From Pteria penguin (lineage: Eukaryota; Mollusca; Bivalvia; Pterioida; Pteriidae): 64,000 nucleotides of DNA. A program made the translations under genes and the position numbers. Within the stretch, counting starts at the first letter, position 1. The number at the start of each line of letters is the position of its first letter. Under the pieces are notes generated by a model. That model was not told the DNA's origin and did not search any database. It saw nothing but the letters and a program-made list of their open reading frames with translations. The stretch is from assembly GCA_035048485.1 (NCBI GenBank), contig CM068584.1:57599739-57663738 (forward strand), written 5' to 3'. Positions 47,174 to 58,578 of the stretch are shown piece after piece.

Positions 47174-47840
47174 GAGAAAAGATCAAAATTCATTCCCACA
47201 ACCACCCACCCTCCAGGGAGTGTCTACAGGGACCAGGCAATACACTGTGGATCTCCGACAGCAATGCACTGGAATGGTTGTGAGAGTATACTCGACCATA
47301 AAGTAAAGAAATGCATTTAACTGCAGAAAAAGTAACTCGGGTACCAGTCAAGAAACATTTCATAACAGTTAATGACATGCAAATACTTTAAATTTACAAT
47401 CGATTGACCCATAAGCCACCGCCTTCTCAAATGAAAAATAGGAATACGCAATAAATGACATAAAACTAGACAAAACTACACAATATGCATAGTACGTCAA
47501 GATGGAATAAGCAAGATAGATGAGGGCTTGACATGACAAAGCCGATTGATCAGGATCGGGCCCATCCGACCGCCCGTCTAGCTGAAGTAAGGGCCAAAGT
47601 GGAGTGTTGGACACAAACCGCAGTTTGAAAATGCCCTCAGCCACCAGGATCCCGTCCTCCAACGACACGGGTTGCATCCTACGGCAAACAGGATGCCTCA
47701 TTTGGTCTATAACCGCGACCAGCAAGAGGGTGCTTGGGAATCTTTTATAAGAATTCCCCGGGTGCCTCATTTAGTCGCCTTATACGACACGCAAGAGGTA
47801 CGGAGGTCCTATTCTTATCACCCCGGGAACCACACGGGGG

Positions 47841-48201
47841 TTAAATGACACATGACCTTGAAGATGATGACCTTCTGACATTGACAATCAATATCTAGTA
47901 TATTATTAAACTATAAGACTCATCTAATTACTTTGTGATGACTAGTTATGATAATTATTTATGGGAGAATTAATAAGTTTTCCGAATTTCGAATACTCTG
48001 GACATTTATTTACGGCACAGTAATATGACGTCCAATTTGAAATTCAAGATGGCCTCCCTGGCACAAATTTAGTGCATTTACACTATTTTGAATGTCTTAA
48101 ATGGCCAAATGTGTTAGCTAAGAAAGAATCAAATAAATTGTAATGTGAAATAGAGGTTATTATTGCTTATATTTTCCTTAAAATGTCATTTATTATGTAA
48201 A
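47841..48201. other. Unannotated AT-rich stretch
   Basis: No gene recognised. It contains TTCAAGATGGCC (48043) and AAATGGCCAAATG (48100), distant relatives of the hairpin that follows. Confidence 0.4.
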
Positions 48202-48236
48202 ATGGCGGCCATTTTGAAAATCAAAATGGCCGCCAT
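48202..48236. repeat. Perfect 16-bp hairpin ATGGCGGCCATTTTGA
   Basis: The arm ATGGCGGCCATTTTGA (48202-48217), a loop AAA, and its exact reverse complement (48221-48236). It is strikingly GC-rich against its AT-rich surroundings. Confidence 0.95.
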
Positions 48237-48576
48237 GACGCTACTTCCGGTCAACTACATGATAATAAAGGTATGGTCACCTATACTCATAATAGAGAAA
48301 AAATTAACTCATTATCTTCAAAACTAAAGAAGACATTGCAATTTTTGTGCACCTACCCCTGAAAACTCGGTGCCGCCTATTACATTGCATTATGTAATCA
48401 ACTTTGTCTCCAAAAAATGCCTTATACCCAAAAGTAAATTCTTTATTTCTCAGGATTGCATGGTCGTATCTTAACAATATTGGTACCAAAATGATCAGTA
48501 AAATATATACAATCAATATGCACTGGTTATTTCGAGATTAAGATTACTTAAAATTTTCACATGAAACCCCTATTTA

Positions 48577-48640
48577 CACAACCGTCGTATGTATAGAATA
48601 CCGGTTTACATACACGGCTGTCGTGCGAATAGAGGCCCAT
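48577..48640 (+). repeat. Degraded copies of the palindromic satellite
   Basis: TTTACACAACCGTCGTATGT and TACACGGCTGTCGTGCGAAT carry the same dyad and the flanking CTATT/AATAG context as the array at 18888-19100. Confidence 0.6.
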
Positions 48641-48849
48641 CAGGAACGACACGAGGAACATGTTTCCATTTGTTGTGATCTGTAATCTCAGTACAAGGTG
48701 ATACAATATGTTAGAATCAGCCACAATAAATAAAAAAAAAAACCAGACTTGTTCGTGTTCTTCCCTATTTCTAATCTATTACGGCACCTGTAACGTCTTT
48801 GGTTAAATTAAATGATATATGTAAAGGCTCTCGGCACTAAGTATAAAAT

Positions 48850-49030
48850 ATATTACACACCTACATACCTAACCATAGATCGTTTCCTATGGGGAATCCA
48901 GTAATATAAATATTATTGCCACGTGTTGTAGATATAGTAAATGCATAAATAAAGCTCCCTCTAATGATATAAACTTTTAATGGTCTTCATCAGAACGATT
49001 TATATGGTCGAGGCTATTGGCCGCTAACCT
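48850..49030 (+). repeat. Dispersed repeat, copy 1 (MITE-like)
   Basis: About 145 bp (CCTAACCATAGA to TAATGGTCTTCAT) nearly identical to 56560-56708. On its right it has GGTCGAGGCTATTGGCCGCT, and the other copy has the inverted form on its left (TTAGCGGCTATTAGCCTCGA). Together the two copies imply a terminal inverted repeat. Confidence 0.75.
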
Positions 49031-49437
49031 AGGGGTGCGATCCGGAAAACGCAAACCAATAACGGACAAATCTTTAGCCCGTTTTGCGTCTTGAAGGAAT
49101 ACACGTTTTGGTTTCTACTTTTGGTTTCTCATCGACATAAAATACATGTAGTTACACGATGAAGTTATTTCAAGACTCATCGTTCCAAGATGCTGAAGAG
49201 AGGATTCGGAGTCTTGAAATAAAGACAACTACTCGATTTTATACTCAGAGATCGAGAAATAAAGCATTTTTTTGTTATCTGAGAAAGGTAATAAATAAAA
49301 AGAAGTACATGTATAACTGCCTAACGATAGATACCTTTTCACTGACAGGTGGCCAATAATTAACCTCCAAAAATACATATCATATACAACCAGCTGATCT
49401 AATAGAGGGTCTGCTGGGTATCAATCAAAACTCAAGG

Positions 49438-50063
49438 CGTCGGGATCTTTCGTACTTTTACATATTCATACTGGGATTTTTCGTACTTAAAACTGAGATC
49501 TATGGTACTGATTAGCTTGTATATGTAATTAGTCTAAGATATAATTATGTATAATAAGTGTTTTGATAGGTGTTTGGATGTGGGATGGCTTTATCATTGC
49601 TTGTATAAAATGTTTTGATAACTTTTTCACTGTGAAACTGAGATAATCTTTCTTGTTTTGAGGGGTATAATATTTTTATTATTTGTATGCATGTTTTTCA
49701 ATATGTGCATGAACTGTGCAGACTTCACCGAGATTAAAATTATTGCGTGTAGAAACTTTATATAACATGTAGAACAAAAAATGGGACATGAAAACAAGAT
49801 AACTACAATTATTTTTAAAAGCAACTCCCCCTACCCCTTTCCTTTTACGAATCTTCAAAACATCAAAGTAAAATGAATACACAATAACAACATAATGGAG
49901 AAATTCAAATTATATTATTTTCATATAGATCTATAGTAAGTGTAAGAAATGTAGAATATAAACAAAATAGAAACAAGTACGGATAATCCCAATAGGAGTA
50001 CGAAAGATCCCGTACGATAAATCCCAGTGCGAATATGTATAAGTACGAACGATCCCGGAACCA
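49438..50063. mobile_element. 626-bp TIR element with 9-bp target duplication
   Basis: Flanked by AACTCAAGG (49429-49437 and 50064-50072). Ends are imperfect inverted repeats of about 50 bp sharing CGGGATCnTTCGTACTT, TACATATTC and ACTGGGATTT. Long TIRs with a 9-bp duplication suggest a Mutator-like (MULE) non-autonomous element. No transposase is encoded, and the ORFs inside are AT-rich noise. Confidence 0.75.
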
Positions 50064-50671
50064 AACTCAAGGTATCAAAGAAAAATATACCACTAATTGA
50101 GTTGAGTATTATAGCTATAGGTTCAGATCTGGGTATGTTCTTCATCTTCCATTGTACCACGATGATAAAATACCCTACTTAAGATAACACAGTTCCTAGA
50201 AAGGTATGAAGGAAAGACATTGTTTTCCCGTAATGTTTTCCTCAATTTTATCACTATATGACCAGGGACGTATATAGCACATATATATACGTGCTATATG
50301 ACCAATCAAGGTAATTCTCGAGGATGATAATGCCTGTAACCATAACAACTCAGTCGTCGTCCAACGTTGGGAAAGTTACTGCATATAATGATTCACTGGA
50401 GACTGAGACTTACCTATATCAGTCTCAGAGGACGTAAAAGATTATCCTTCTGGTACGTAAATTGTCAAAGTTTGATTACAACATTAAGACAGTTAATGGT
50501 GCATATATATACCATCATATCTTGACGAAATCATAGTAACTCACAAGGGATGTGAGATAGAAAAATTTCACACTGATATGCAATGCATGGGTATTTTCTT
50601 GTCTTATGTACGAGACTGGTACGTACGCTCAATAATTATAAGTGTAACTAATACTTTTTGTAAATTTGTAG

Positions 50672-53588
50672 ATTTCAACTCATTGACTGGCCACAAAGTG
50701 CAGTGGAAAGATACCTATTTGCAAGGTGGATACCAGATACCATTTACTGGTATGCCATACATTGTTCTTGGACTTGTGATCAAAGAGTGTCTGCACGGTC
50801 CTGATAGGAAACAAAAGAGGAAACAGAAATCCCAGTCCTTGTCAACAAAACAGGTTTTATCAATTGGTGTATTTTCATTTGATTCAATTCAAGAATAATG
50901 AAGTAATTCTCATTTTTCTAAAAACATAGACAGAGGTAAGATATAAAAGATATAAGGTATTGTATTGATGCTTAGAAGCATAAGAAGCACTAACACTGTT
51001 GCCATAAATAATGGCCAGATACTGACAGTCAACAACCTAGGGACACTAACACTGTAGCCATACATGATGGCCAGATACTGACAGTCAACAACCTAGGGAC
51101 ACTAACACTGTAGCCATAAATAATGGTCAGATACTGGTGGTCAACAACCTAGGGACACTTACGCTGTAGCCTTACATGATGGTCAGATACTGACGGTCAA
51201 CAACCTAGGGACACTTGCACTGTAGCTATACATGATGGTCAGATACTGGCGGTCAATAACCTAGGGACTATAACACTGTAGCCTTACATGATGGCCAGAT
51301 ACTGACGGTCAACAACCTACAGACACTTACACTGTAGCCATACATAATGGCCAGATACTGGTGGTCAACAACCTAGGGACACTAACACTGTAGCCATACA
51401 TGATGTCCAGATACTGATTAATCTGTCAACTTTCATACATTTAGAATGCTGATCATGATTATTCTTGTGGGGGAAAAAGGAGAAGAGTCATGGAAACCAG
51501 AAGAATTGGTTGCCCTGCTACAGTGAAGATTCGAGCAGTCATGTATTTTCCAAAATATCAGGTTTGTTGTGTGTCTGAAGTTTTTGAAATCGAAGTCTTA
51601 TTCAAGTATCTACTGATCTAGCCATTAGTTATTATGACTACATTATGTAAGTCATGGTTAAATGATATGCTTTTGTTTTTAATTAGGTTGACTCTTATGA
51701 TGCTGCCAATCAAAGAAAAATGCAATCAAGACTTCTGAAATCTGCCTTTGCCACCACGCCAGAGACTGTGAAGAAGGAATTAAAGTTCTTTACCTCTTTT
51801 CCTGATTATTCTGATCATAAATATCACCTTAAAGGGGAGGTACATAACATTGCTGCCTTTTTCATGAAGTGTAAACTAAGTATTCAAAGAATTCCTCTCA
51901 GTTGATGTGTATAAAATTTCCAATTTAAAAGGGATTTTTTTCTGTTGAATATAGATATTAATCACATTTGTTCTAGTTTTCGTTTGTGTTTATGAAAACA
52001 TGAAGACTAGTTCATGTGTCAAGGCATTGTTTTTAAACCACCTGATAAACTTTAACATTTATCAATTTTAATAACACCACTGAGGAGGGGCCATTGAATG
52101 CTTTGATTCAGTTTGTTGCAAGACATTTTAATTTTATATATAATATGCTCTTAATTCCTAGCTGAATCATCTTCTTTTATTAAATTAGGCAAGGTTTTTT
52201 TTCCTTTTTTATAGTATTATGTATATAAATATATATATTATATATATATATATATATAGAACAAAGTCCTCAAAGGCACCACAGGTTCTGCATTCCAGGA
52301 AAGCATCATGATATGATGAGGGAAGAAAGGAAGAATTGTGGATATGGCCTCAATTTCTACACTATGGGGGTAAGTTGTAATATTCAATTTGTTGATTTTA
52401 AAATAAAGTTTATAGATTATTAATTTACTCCACTATAGCGTTACATTAATTAATACTTAATCCAACAATCTCATTAAATTCATAATAATGTTAATTGATT
52501 TTAGAGCATGATGATTGTCAGACAAGAGCTGGACAAAAGTATGACCTATTCTGTTCCAGATGAGCCGTAAGACATAAAAACATTTTACTAAAGAAAAAAA
52601 AAGTTTTACTATTCACTTGAAATATAACCATCTTATAAAATAACCAGTTATACATGTGTAAATGCAAATTCTAAACTAGTTAAGGGTTTGTTTTAAAATG
52701 AAATACCAAATTCATTTATTATTTGATACTCATTGGATAATCAAAGTTAAAATTGCTTTTAGAGGACCAGCGACTTTGTCAAGGAAAATTTGCATAAGAG
52801 GAACTCCCAAGACATCAAGGCTATGGAGAGTGATAAACTCAAACAAAGTGTAAGATTGCAAATTATTGTTATACATGTATACATTGTCTGAAAATACTGT
52901 TAACAAGAAGCTGGGTCATCATGTTAAAATTTTAAGTTTACAGTTCAGATGAAGTGCTATCATGTATTTCTGAAAGCAATTCCCTAGGTTTTAAGATTAT
53001 CCCATGTCTATATTGTTATCTTTTCAGAGCAATTTATTGATATTTTGTTACATTTTCCCAATTGGGATATTTCAACACCTAAGTATGATTTTCTTTTCAA
53101 ACTTTTAACCAAAATGTTATTTCGACAAAATCAAAAATATTTAACTTATTCGACCCTTGAAAATTTGTGATATTCATTATTATAATTTATCTTACATACA
53201 TGTAGTTTTCTTATTGAGGATAAACCTATGATGCAATTAATGTATAGATGCTCTACGTTTGAAAATTAAGATACTAATATTAAGCCTTTGATGAAATACT
53301 GTGCATTACCAACATGATAACTTACTATTTTTGACATGTTATCTAATGTTTTGATATCCCAATTTGTAATCCTTTTGTAGACTTGTAGTTTTGGGGTTGT
53401 CAATAAAACAGAAGCACCAGATAGTAGTGTCTTAAAATTGACCAATGTTGTTTTATTCCAGACTAGCGTTTAATTACATCGAAATCGTCTTATGGAAAGA
53501 GGCTCTGGCTTTCCTGGTTTCGCTGAATTCTGGAATGCCAATTGAGGCTGCAGAAGAAGCTTGCAGTCTTCAGAATGTGAAATTATAG
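50672..53588 (+). CDS. Spliced gene with CARF-like (ALS2CR8) region
   Basis: Exons: 50672-50853, one ending at about 51560, 51687-51839, 52260-52369, 52505-52566, 52763-52849, 53462-53588 (stop TAG). Phases agree for the last four exons (0, 2, 2) and for the 51560/51687 junction. The junctions 50853/51.5 kb and 51839/52260 are not in phase, so a small exon may be missing at each. Exon 1 has GGYQIPFTGMPYIVLG and ECLHGPDRKQKRK. The next has RRIGCPATVKIRAVMYFPKY, then QRKMQSRLLKSAF. This 'FTGxPYI...HGPDR...CPA..IR....FP.Y' layout is that of the calcium-responsive transcription factor (CARF) domain family. The C-terminus ends AAEEACSLQNVKL. It appears intact. The upstream start exon was not found. 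Confidence 0.65.
50988..51416 (+). repeat. Exact 56-bp minisatellite in a CARF-like intron
   Basis: Units start at 50988, 51044, 51100, 51156, 51212, 51268, 51324 and 51380, every one exactly 56 bp. The consensus begins CACTAACACTGTAGCC and includes CAGATACTGACGGTCAACA. Units differ by substitutions only, with no indel. Confidence 0.97.
52225..52258 (+). repeat. (TA)n next to a splice acceptor
   Basis: A TA-rich run ends directly in the AG used as acceptor for the exon at 52260. Confidence 0.8.
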
Positions 53589-54017
53589 ATTGTCATCATA
53601 TATATGGGTCACATTTTATATGAGCATGTATGTATGCTTTAAAGTACTTGTCTCTGCCTAAGAATCAGGCAATGTCGTCGAAAATTGAAACAGGCATGTC
53701 ATTTACTCATGGATTTTAATGCATATTTTTCATCTGGACATCCATAATTTAAGTTTGCTGTACTGTAATTTGCACATTGAAGAAATAATTTGTAAGAAAT
53801 GTTTATAAATTGCAATTTCTTGTATCAGTTATCTGCCCTTGTTTTGCCATTTACTGAACATTCTATACAATTGAATGAATTCATCTCTCAAATGTGCAGA
53901 CCTAAAATGAAAAAGCAAGATCATATTCATATATGATATGCAGGTTGTAGTATATCAGTGAAAAACTTCATGGGTATTTTTACACCTTGATTCACTTACT
54001 GCCTGATTCTTATAAAG

Positions 54018-54290
54018 ATTAAGCTGGCGTGGCCTATAGTGGATGAGGTCATGACTGAGAGGTCGCGACTTTGACTCCCACCGGGGGCACACTGGTGGTT
54101 TGTCTTTATGATGAGACAGTAAAAACCAAGGTCCCGTTTCATGGTGGTCTTGGCATGTAAAAGATACCTCACTTCTTCGGGTTTGTCCGTTGCACAGGTC
54201 TAAATTTGTATACCCCGCATCATACAGATGCTGTCACCACTTACATGTAATATTCATGGAATGACGTTAAACAAAAATCAAACAAACAAT
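54018..54290 (+). mobile_element. Diverged tRNA-derived SINE
   Basis: Same family as 55983-56258: a GGCGTGGCCTATAGTGG head, a degraded B box (GACTTTGACTCCC), the shared core GATGAGACAGTAAAAACC, AGGTCTAAATTTGTAT, and a tail TGACGTTAAACAAAAATCAA. Divergence shows it is older. Confidence 0.9.
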
Positions 54291-54299
54291 AAAACTTAG

Positions 54300-55000
54300 A
54301 AAGACTAGTATTTATAATTAAGCACTGATGTGATATGGATCACATTTTATATGAATATATGTACGTCATAACATCGAAGCACTGATGTATTCGACTATCA
54401 TATTCAATATATATATATAGATGGTCAAGCACTGATAATATGTATCATATTTAGTATAAACATGAACGGATGGTCAAGCACTGACACATAATAATACATA
54501 TCATATTTAATATAAACATTTATGGACAGTCAAGCACTGATATATATTTATCCTATTTAATATAAACTTGTATGGATGGTTGAGCACTGGTGTATGTGTA
54601 CCATATTTAATGTAGACATGGATGGTCAAGTACTGGTGTATATACGTATCATATTAATATAAACATGATTGGATGTTCTAGCACTCATGTATATACAATT
54701 TTATGAACATGTTATATAGAGTCCAGCCGTGATATTATACATGTATGTATCAAATTATATATGATCATGTATGGATGGTCTAGGATCACATTTTATTAAT
54801 TGATCATGCATAGACACTCTACCACTGATGTACATATGTTTCACATATAAATTGTATGGGCAGTCTTTAAAGTACTGATGTATATTTTTTCACATATATA
54901 TTAACTTACATGAATGGTCTAGCACTGATATCTATATACTCAGTCACATTTAATATACATGTATTTACATTTATTTATGGTCTTAAGCAGTGATGTAGAC
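54300..55000 (+). repeat. Degenerate minisatellite of about 55-65 bp
   Basis: Around a dozen units share ATGGTCnAGCACTGATGTAT, nATATCATATTTAATATAA and ACATGTATGG. Unit length and sequence vary, unlike the 56-bp array. Confidence 0.8.
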
Positions 55001-55439
55001 TTTCAGTCACTAATGTTAAACTAATGTTCTTGTTACCAAATCCACATTCACAGGTTTGGTAAAATGTTATTGTTTGAATGATTTAAAAATGAATTAGATT
55101 TATCAAAAGATAAACCTTGGATTTGCTTTTTAATTTCGAGAGTGAATTTACATAGGGTGTTCAATAGGAGGCAAAGTTTATGAAAAAAAAAACGTTGGAT
55201 CTCCCTTACAGCGTTGACGTCCAATATAACATGCAATGTGTATGAGATAGGGGTTGGATGAGGTTATAGGGCTTTGATGCTCTAACATATGTAACAAGTC
55301 CACGAAATAATGACCAAAATTAAACCATATATCTCTCATACTGTTTATAAGTCAAAATTAAGGGCATAGGTTTGTCTAGCTATGTGTCTTTACAGTAAGT
55401 GAAAGTTTGAAATATTATACACAATCATAGATCGGCGAA

Positions 55440-55960
55440 CAGGGATAGCAGTTGGCTGTATTGATGCTTGAAATCCATAGACATTAGTTTATGAATATGC
55501 CTGGCAACAAACACTTTAATCAAAATATATGACGTGTATTGTTTGCATTCAAATCGAGAAACACATTGACCAACTATCCATCACAGAGCATTATCACGGT
55601 CAAAGTCTTTCCCTTTCATGATTACCCTCCTCTTTTTGAATGATTACTACTACCAGATTAATGCGGATTTCTCCCTTGCCAGCGTGATTTAGGAATTATG
55701 ACGAACGCAAGTGAATAGCGAGGATAGTGCTTTTGGTTTTTTTTTCCTTTTCCTTTCGTTTGGGCACCCGGCCGGACTCTATTAGATCAGCTGGCTGTAT
55801 TGATGTTACTAGTATCGGGGAACTCATTGACCAACTGTCCATCACAGAGCATTATCGCCAGGCCGTTCCCCTTAGGAGTGCCTCATAGCTCCCACATTTT
55901 ACTTTGGGAGCGGAGTACAACTCGTATCTATTGCCCGCCCTCCTCTTGTGTATGTAGTGT
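55440..55960 (+). repeat. Diverged local duplication
   Basis: 55453-55640 and 55790-55945 share GGCTGTATTGATG, ATTGACCAACT, TCCATCACAGAGCATTATC and ACCCTCCTC / GCCCTCCTC. It lies just 5' of the recent SINE. Confidence 0.6.
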
Positions 55961-55982
55961 GGATGTGTGCTGGAGGGTTGTG

Positions 55983-56258
55983 AAGCCGGTGTGGCCTAGT
56001 GGATAAGGTGCTCGGCTCGTGATCGAGAGGTCGCGGGTTCGACTCCCGCCCGGGGCACACCGGTGTTCTGTCTTTCGGATGAGACAGTAAAAACCGAGGT
56101 CCCGTGTCACAGTAGGCGTGGCACGTAAAAGATCCCTCACTGCTTCGGGTGGGTCCGTTGCAAAGGTCTAAATTTGTATGCAATGCATCAGGCAGATGCC
56201 GTCACCATATACGTGAAATAATCGTGGAGTGACGTAAAACAATAATCAAACAAACAAA
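55983..56258 (+). mobile_element. Recent tRNA-derived SINE with 13-bp duplication
   Basis: Perfect duplication CTGGAGGGTTGTG (55970-55982 and 56259-56271). Intact polymerase III boxes: A, TGGCCTAGTGG (55992-56002); B, GGTTCGACTCC (56036-56046). The core TTTCGGATGAGACAGTAAAA with CCGAGGTCCCGTGT resembles the central domain of the Meta-SINE group. The tail (CCGTCACCATATACGTGAAA, GAGTGACGTAAAACAATAAT, then CAAA repeats) resembles the LINE 3' end of copies A and B. The ORFs inside are shadows. Confidence 0.95.
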
Positions 56259-56509
56259 CTGGAGGGTTGTGTTTATTCTGTAATTGTGTTTAATTGAAGA
56301 GATCGCGGATCGGTCCCCCGAATTTCCTACTTTAGTTGACGAAATCCCATTATAACCCCTTCCTACGTACATGTACATGTACTAATACCCATACACAAAT
56401 CCTCCCTCCCTCACGCACACGATACATGTGGGCATATTATGAGAAACGAAAGTAGAAATCTCTTGGAATATAACGCTACCGTTATAGGTTTGCATTTCCC
56501 TTAAGTTAG

Positions 56510-56720
56510 CGGCTATTAGCCTCGACCGTAACAAATACATTACACACCCTTTGAAGTAAAATTATATACCTAACCATAGAGAGTTTCCTATGGGGAATCC
56601 AGTACTATAAATATTATTGCCACGTGTTGTAGATATAGTAAATGCATAAATAAAGCTCCTGCTAATGATATAAACTTTTAATGGTCTTCATTAGAACTAT
56701 TTATATACCAACAGTAAAGG
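56510..56720 (+). repeat. Dispersed repeat, copy 2 (MITE-like)
   Basis: Second copy of the 48850-49030 repeat, with TTAGCGGCTATTAGCCTCGA on its left as the inverted partner of the right end of copy 1. Confidence 0.75.
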
Positions 56721-56816
56721 ATTTACAGTGTCTATATAACATTTTCCTTATATCCCAATAGTAGCCTCTGACCTCAACACTCAGCGACATCTGGATGTAT
56801 TTGCACTAGCCCAATA

Positions 56817-57425
56817 CAGTCAATAATAGCAAGCTTCCACGTAATCATTTGTCACACGTGTTACACATACCTGAAAGGATATACCAGTAGCTTAAAGTGA
56901 GGGAGGTTTCAAGATTTTAATATTAAATATTAGAGGGGTAAATGACGAGGTATAACCTGACACTAACTGAAACCCATCAGGGGCGGATCTCGGGGAGCTC
57001 TTTCAATTATAAAACGTTTGAGCACAGTCAGTGATAGCAGCTTCCACGTAATTGCCTGTCACACATACCTTACGGGAAATACCAGTAGCATGGAGTGAGA
57101 GAGGATTCAAGATTCTAATATTAAATATTAGAGGGGCAACTGACGAGGTATAACCTGACACTAAATGAAACCCATCGGGGGCGGATCCCTGGGAGCTCTT
57201 TAAAGTACAAAACGTTTGAGCACAGTCAATAATAGCAAGCTTCCACGTAATCGTCTGTCACACGTGTTACACATACTTAAAGGAAATACCAGTAGCATAG
57301 ATTGAGGGAGGATTTAAGATTCTAATATTAAATATTAGAGGGGTAACTGACGACGTATATCCTGACACTAAATGAATCCCACCAGGAGCGGATCCCGGGA
57401 GCTCTTTCAATTAAGACGTTTAGTC
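56817..57425 (-). repeat. About 200-bp tandem triplication
   Basis: Units start at 56817, 57025 and 57223 (208, 198 and about 200 bp), each beginning CAGTCAnTnATAGCA. All contain TTCCACGTAAT, ACACATACC/T, the palindrome TAATATTAAATATTAGA and GGGAGCTCTTT. The third unit and its right flank (to about 57535) are the inverse of 36115-36375. Confidence 0.92.
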
Positions 57426-57539
57426 ACATATTTCATTTGCGGTCAAATGTGTTTTGACCAGAACGTTCTCTGCTGCGATTCATACCTTACATTTAAGGGA
57501 CATTGAAGTTTATATCTACAAAGTATTACAGTCAACACA

Positions 57540-58510
57540 TGGGAGTAAGGCGTTAAGTCAAGATTGTCTAATAAACAAGAGGGGATATCGTACACAACTG
57601 ATGGCAAGAATCACCACAGGCATATACAAAATGAGCTCTGAATTTCATCTTTGTGATTCCCTTCTCTTTTTGCAGTGTGTATATACCTTATTGATAGCTT
57701 CTCCGATGCTCCTTGTGCTTTTGGGAGAATTTGTGAAGATACAAAGCTGTATAAGACCAAGATAAAGTTATGGTCACAAATGTCCCATTCCTTCTCGAGT
57801 TGACTGTGTATATATATACGCAGCTTCGTGACATGGCGTTTAGTCACTGTCGTCACTATTAATGTCCGGTTTGGAAGGGTCAGATTCACATCTTTCTTGT
57901 CCAAAACAGCTCCGTTATAGCTGCTGCACATGGATGAGGAGTTTCTGTTCGACTAGGTCGCATACGTTTACATCTTTGGGCTTTAACCCCTATGAACAGT
58001 ATACTTCTGAATGGCGCTTAGTTTCACTGACTGGTCTTTATTTGTTGAGCCTAATGTTTGTGTGAAACAAAAGTTTGGCTGGGGGCAGGACTACCTTTCA
58101 TGATGCTCGTATCCTCATTGTATATGTCGGTGTTATAATTGGTCACGTTACCGTTTGTTTTAGACTGCTTCAGCGATATTAACTGTACCGCGTTTAGTTT
58201 TCACCCAATAATTTCTTTATATTCTCTGTAGCAATGTTTTAATCTCTTTGATTTGACTTCCTCTAGCGACATATATCAAGTCTTAAACCTTCTTTAAAAG
58301 TGTCTAAATTTTCAAAATAGTAATTATCTTTGGTTATAGTTTATCTGTATATCGTATATGACGTCCCCTATGGTAATACAATACTTTTTGTAGCAGTATT
58401 TATGTCGCTTTACATGCGGTTGTTTACATAAAGTCTCGAATACGCTTCGTATTTGTTTCTCCATAAAGATTTAATGTTAAATGGTTTTTTTTCTGAATTA
58501 TTCCCTGAAT
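57540..58510. other. Unannotated stretch
   Basis: No exon with good splice sites or family features. The ORFs at 57454-57931 conflict on both strands and look random. Confidence 0.4.
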
Positions 58511-58518
58511 GTGATTGC

Positions 58519-58520
<2 letters not shown>

Positions 58521-58568
<48 letters not shown>
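58521..58568. repeat. (AT)n microsatellite
   Basis: Uninterrupted AT dinucleotide run that generates Tyr/Ile false ORFs on both strands. Confidence 0.95.
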
Positions 58569-58572
<4 letters not shown>

Positions 58573-58578
58573 CACAAA

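Larger units (their letters stand above)
41971..47840 (-). mobile_element. LINE copy B, full length with 13-bp target duplication
   Basis: Bounded by TTAAATGACACAT at 41958-41970 and 47841-47853. Minus-strand order: 5' UTR (47840-47174), ORF1, ORF2, 3' UTR ending ACGTAAAACAATAATC and (TATC)n. Having ORF1 with zinc knuckles and ORF2 with endonuclease, RT and RNase H fits the I clade (Nimb-like elements are known from snails). Only one frameshift and one nonsense codon were seen in ORF2, so it is young. Confidence 0.95.

Noticed and set aside
47369..47770. 133-codon antisense ORF and its relatives at 20095-20413
   Set aside because: These are frames through the LINE 5' UTR, preserved because the UTR is conserved, not because they code.
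50988..51416. CRISPR-like array
   Set aside because: Units are contiguous 56-bp tandem repeats without unique spacers, in a eukaryotic intron.
55983..56060. tRNA gene
   Set aside because: A and B boxes are present, but the sequence continues into a SINE body with a tail and target duplication; no functional tRNA is supported.
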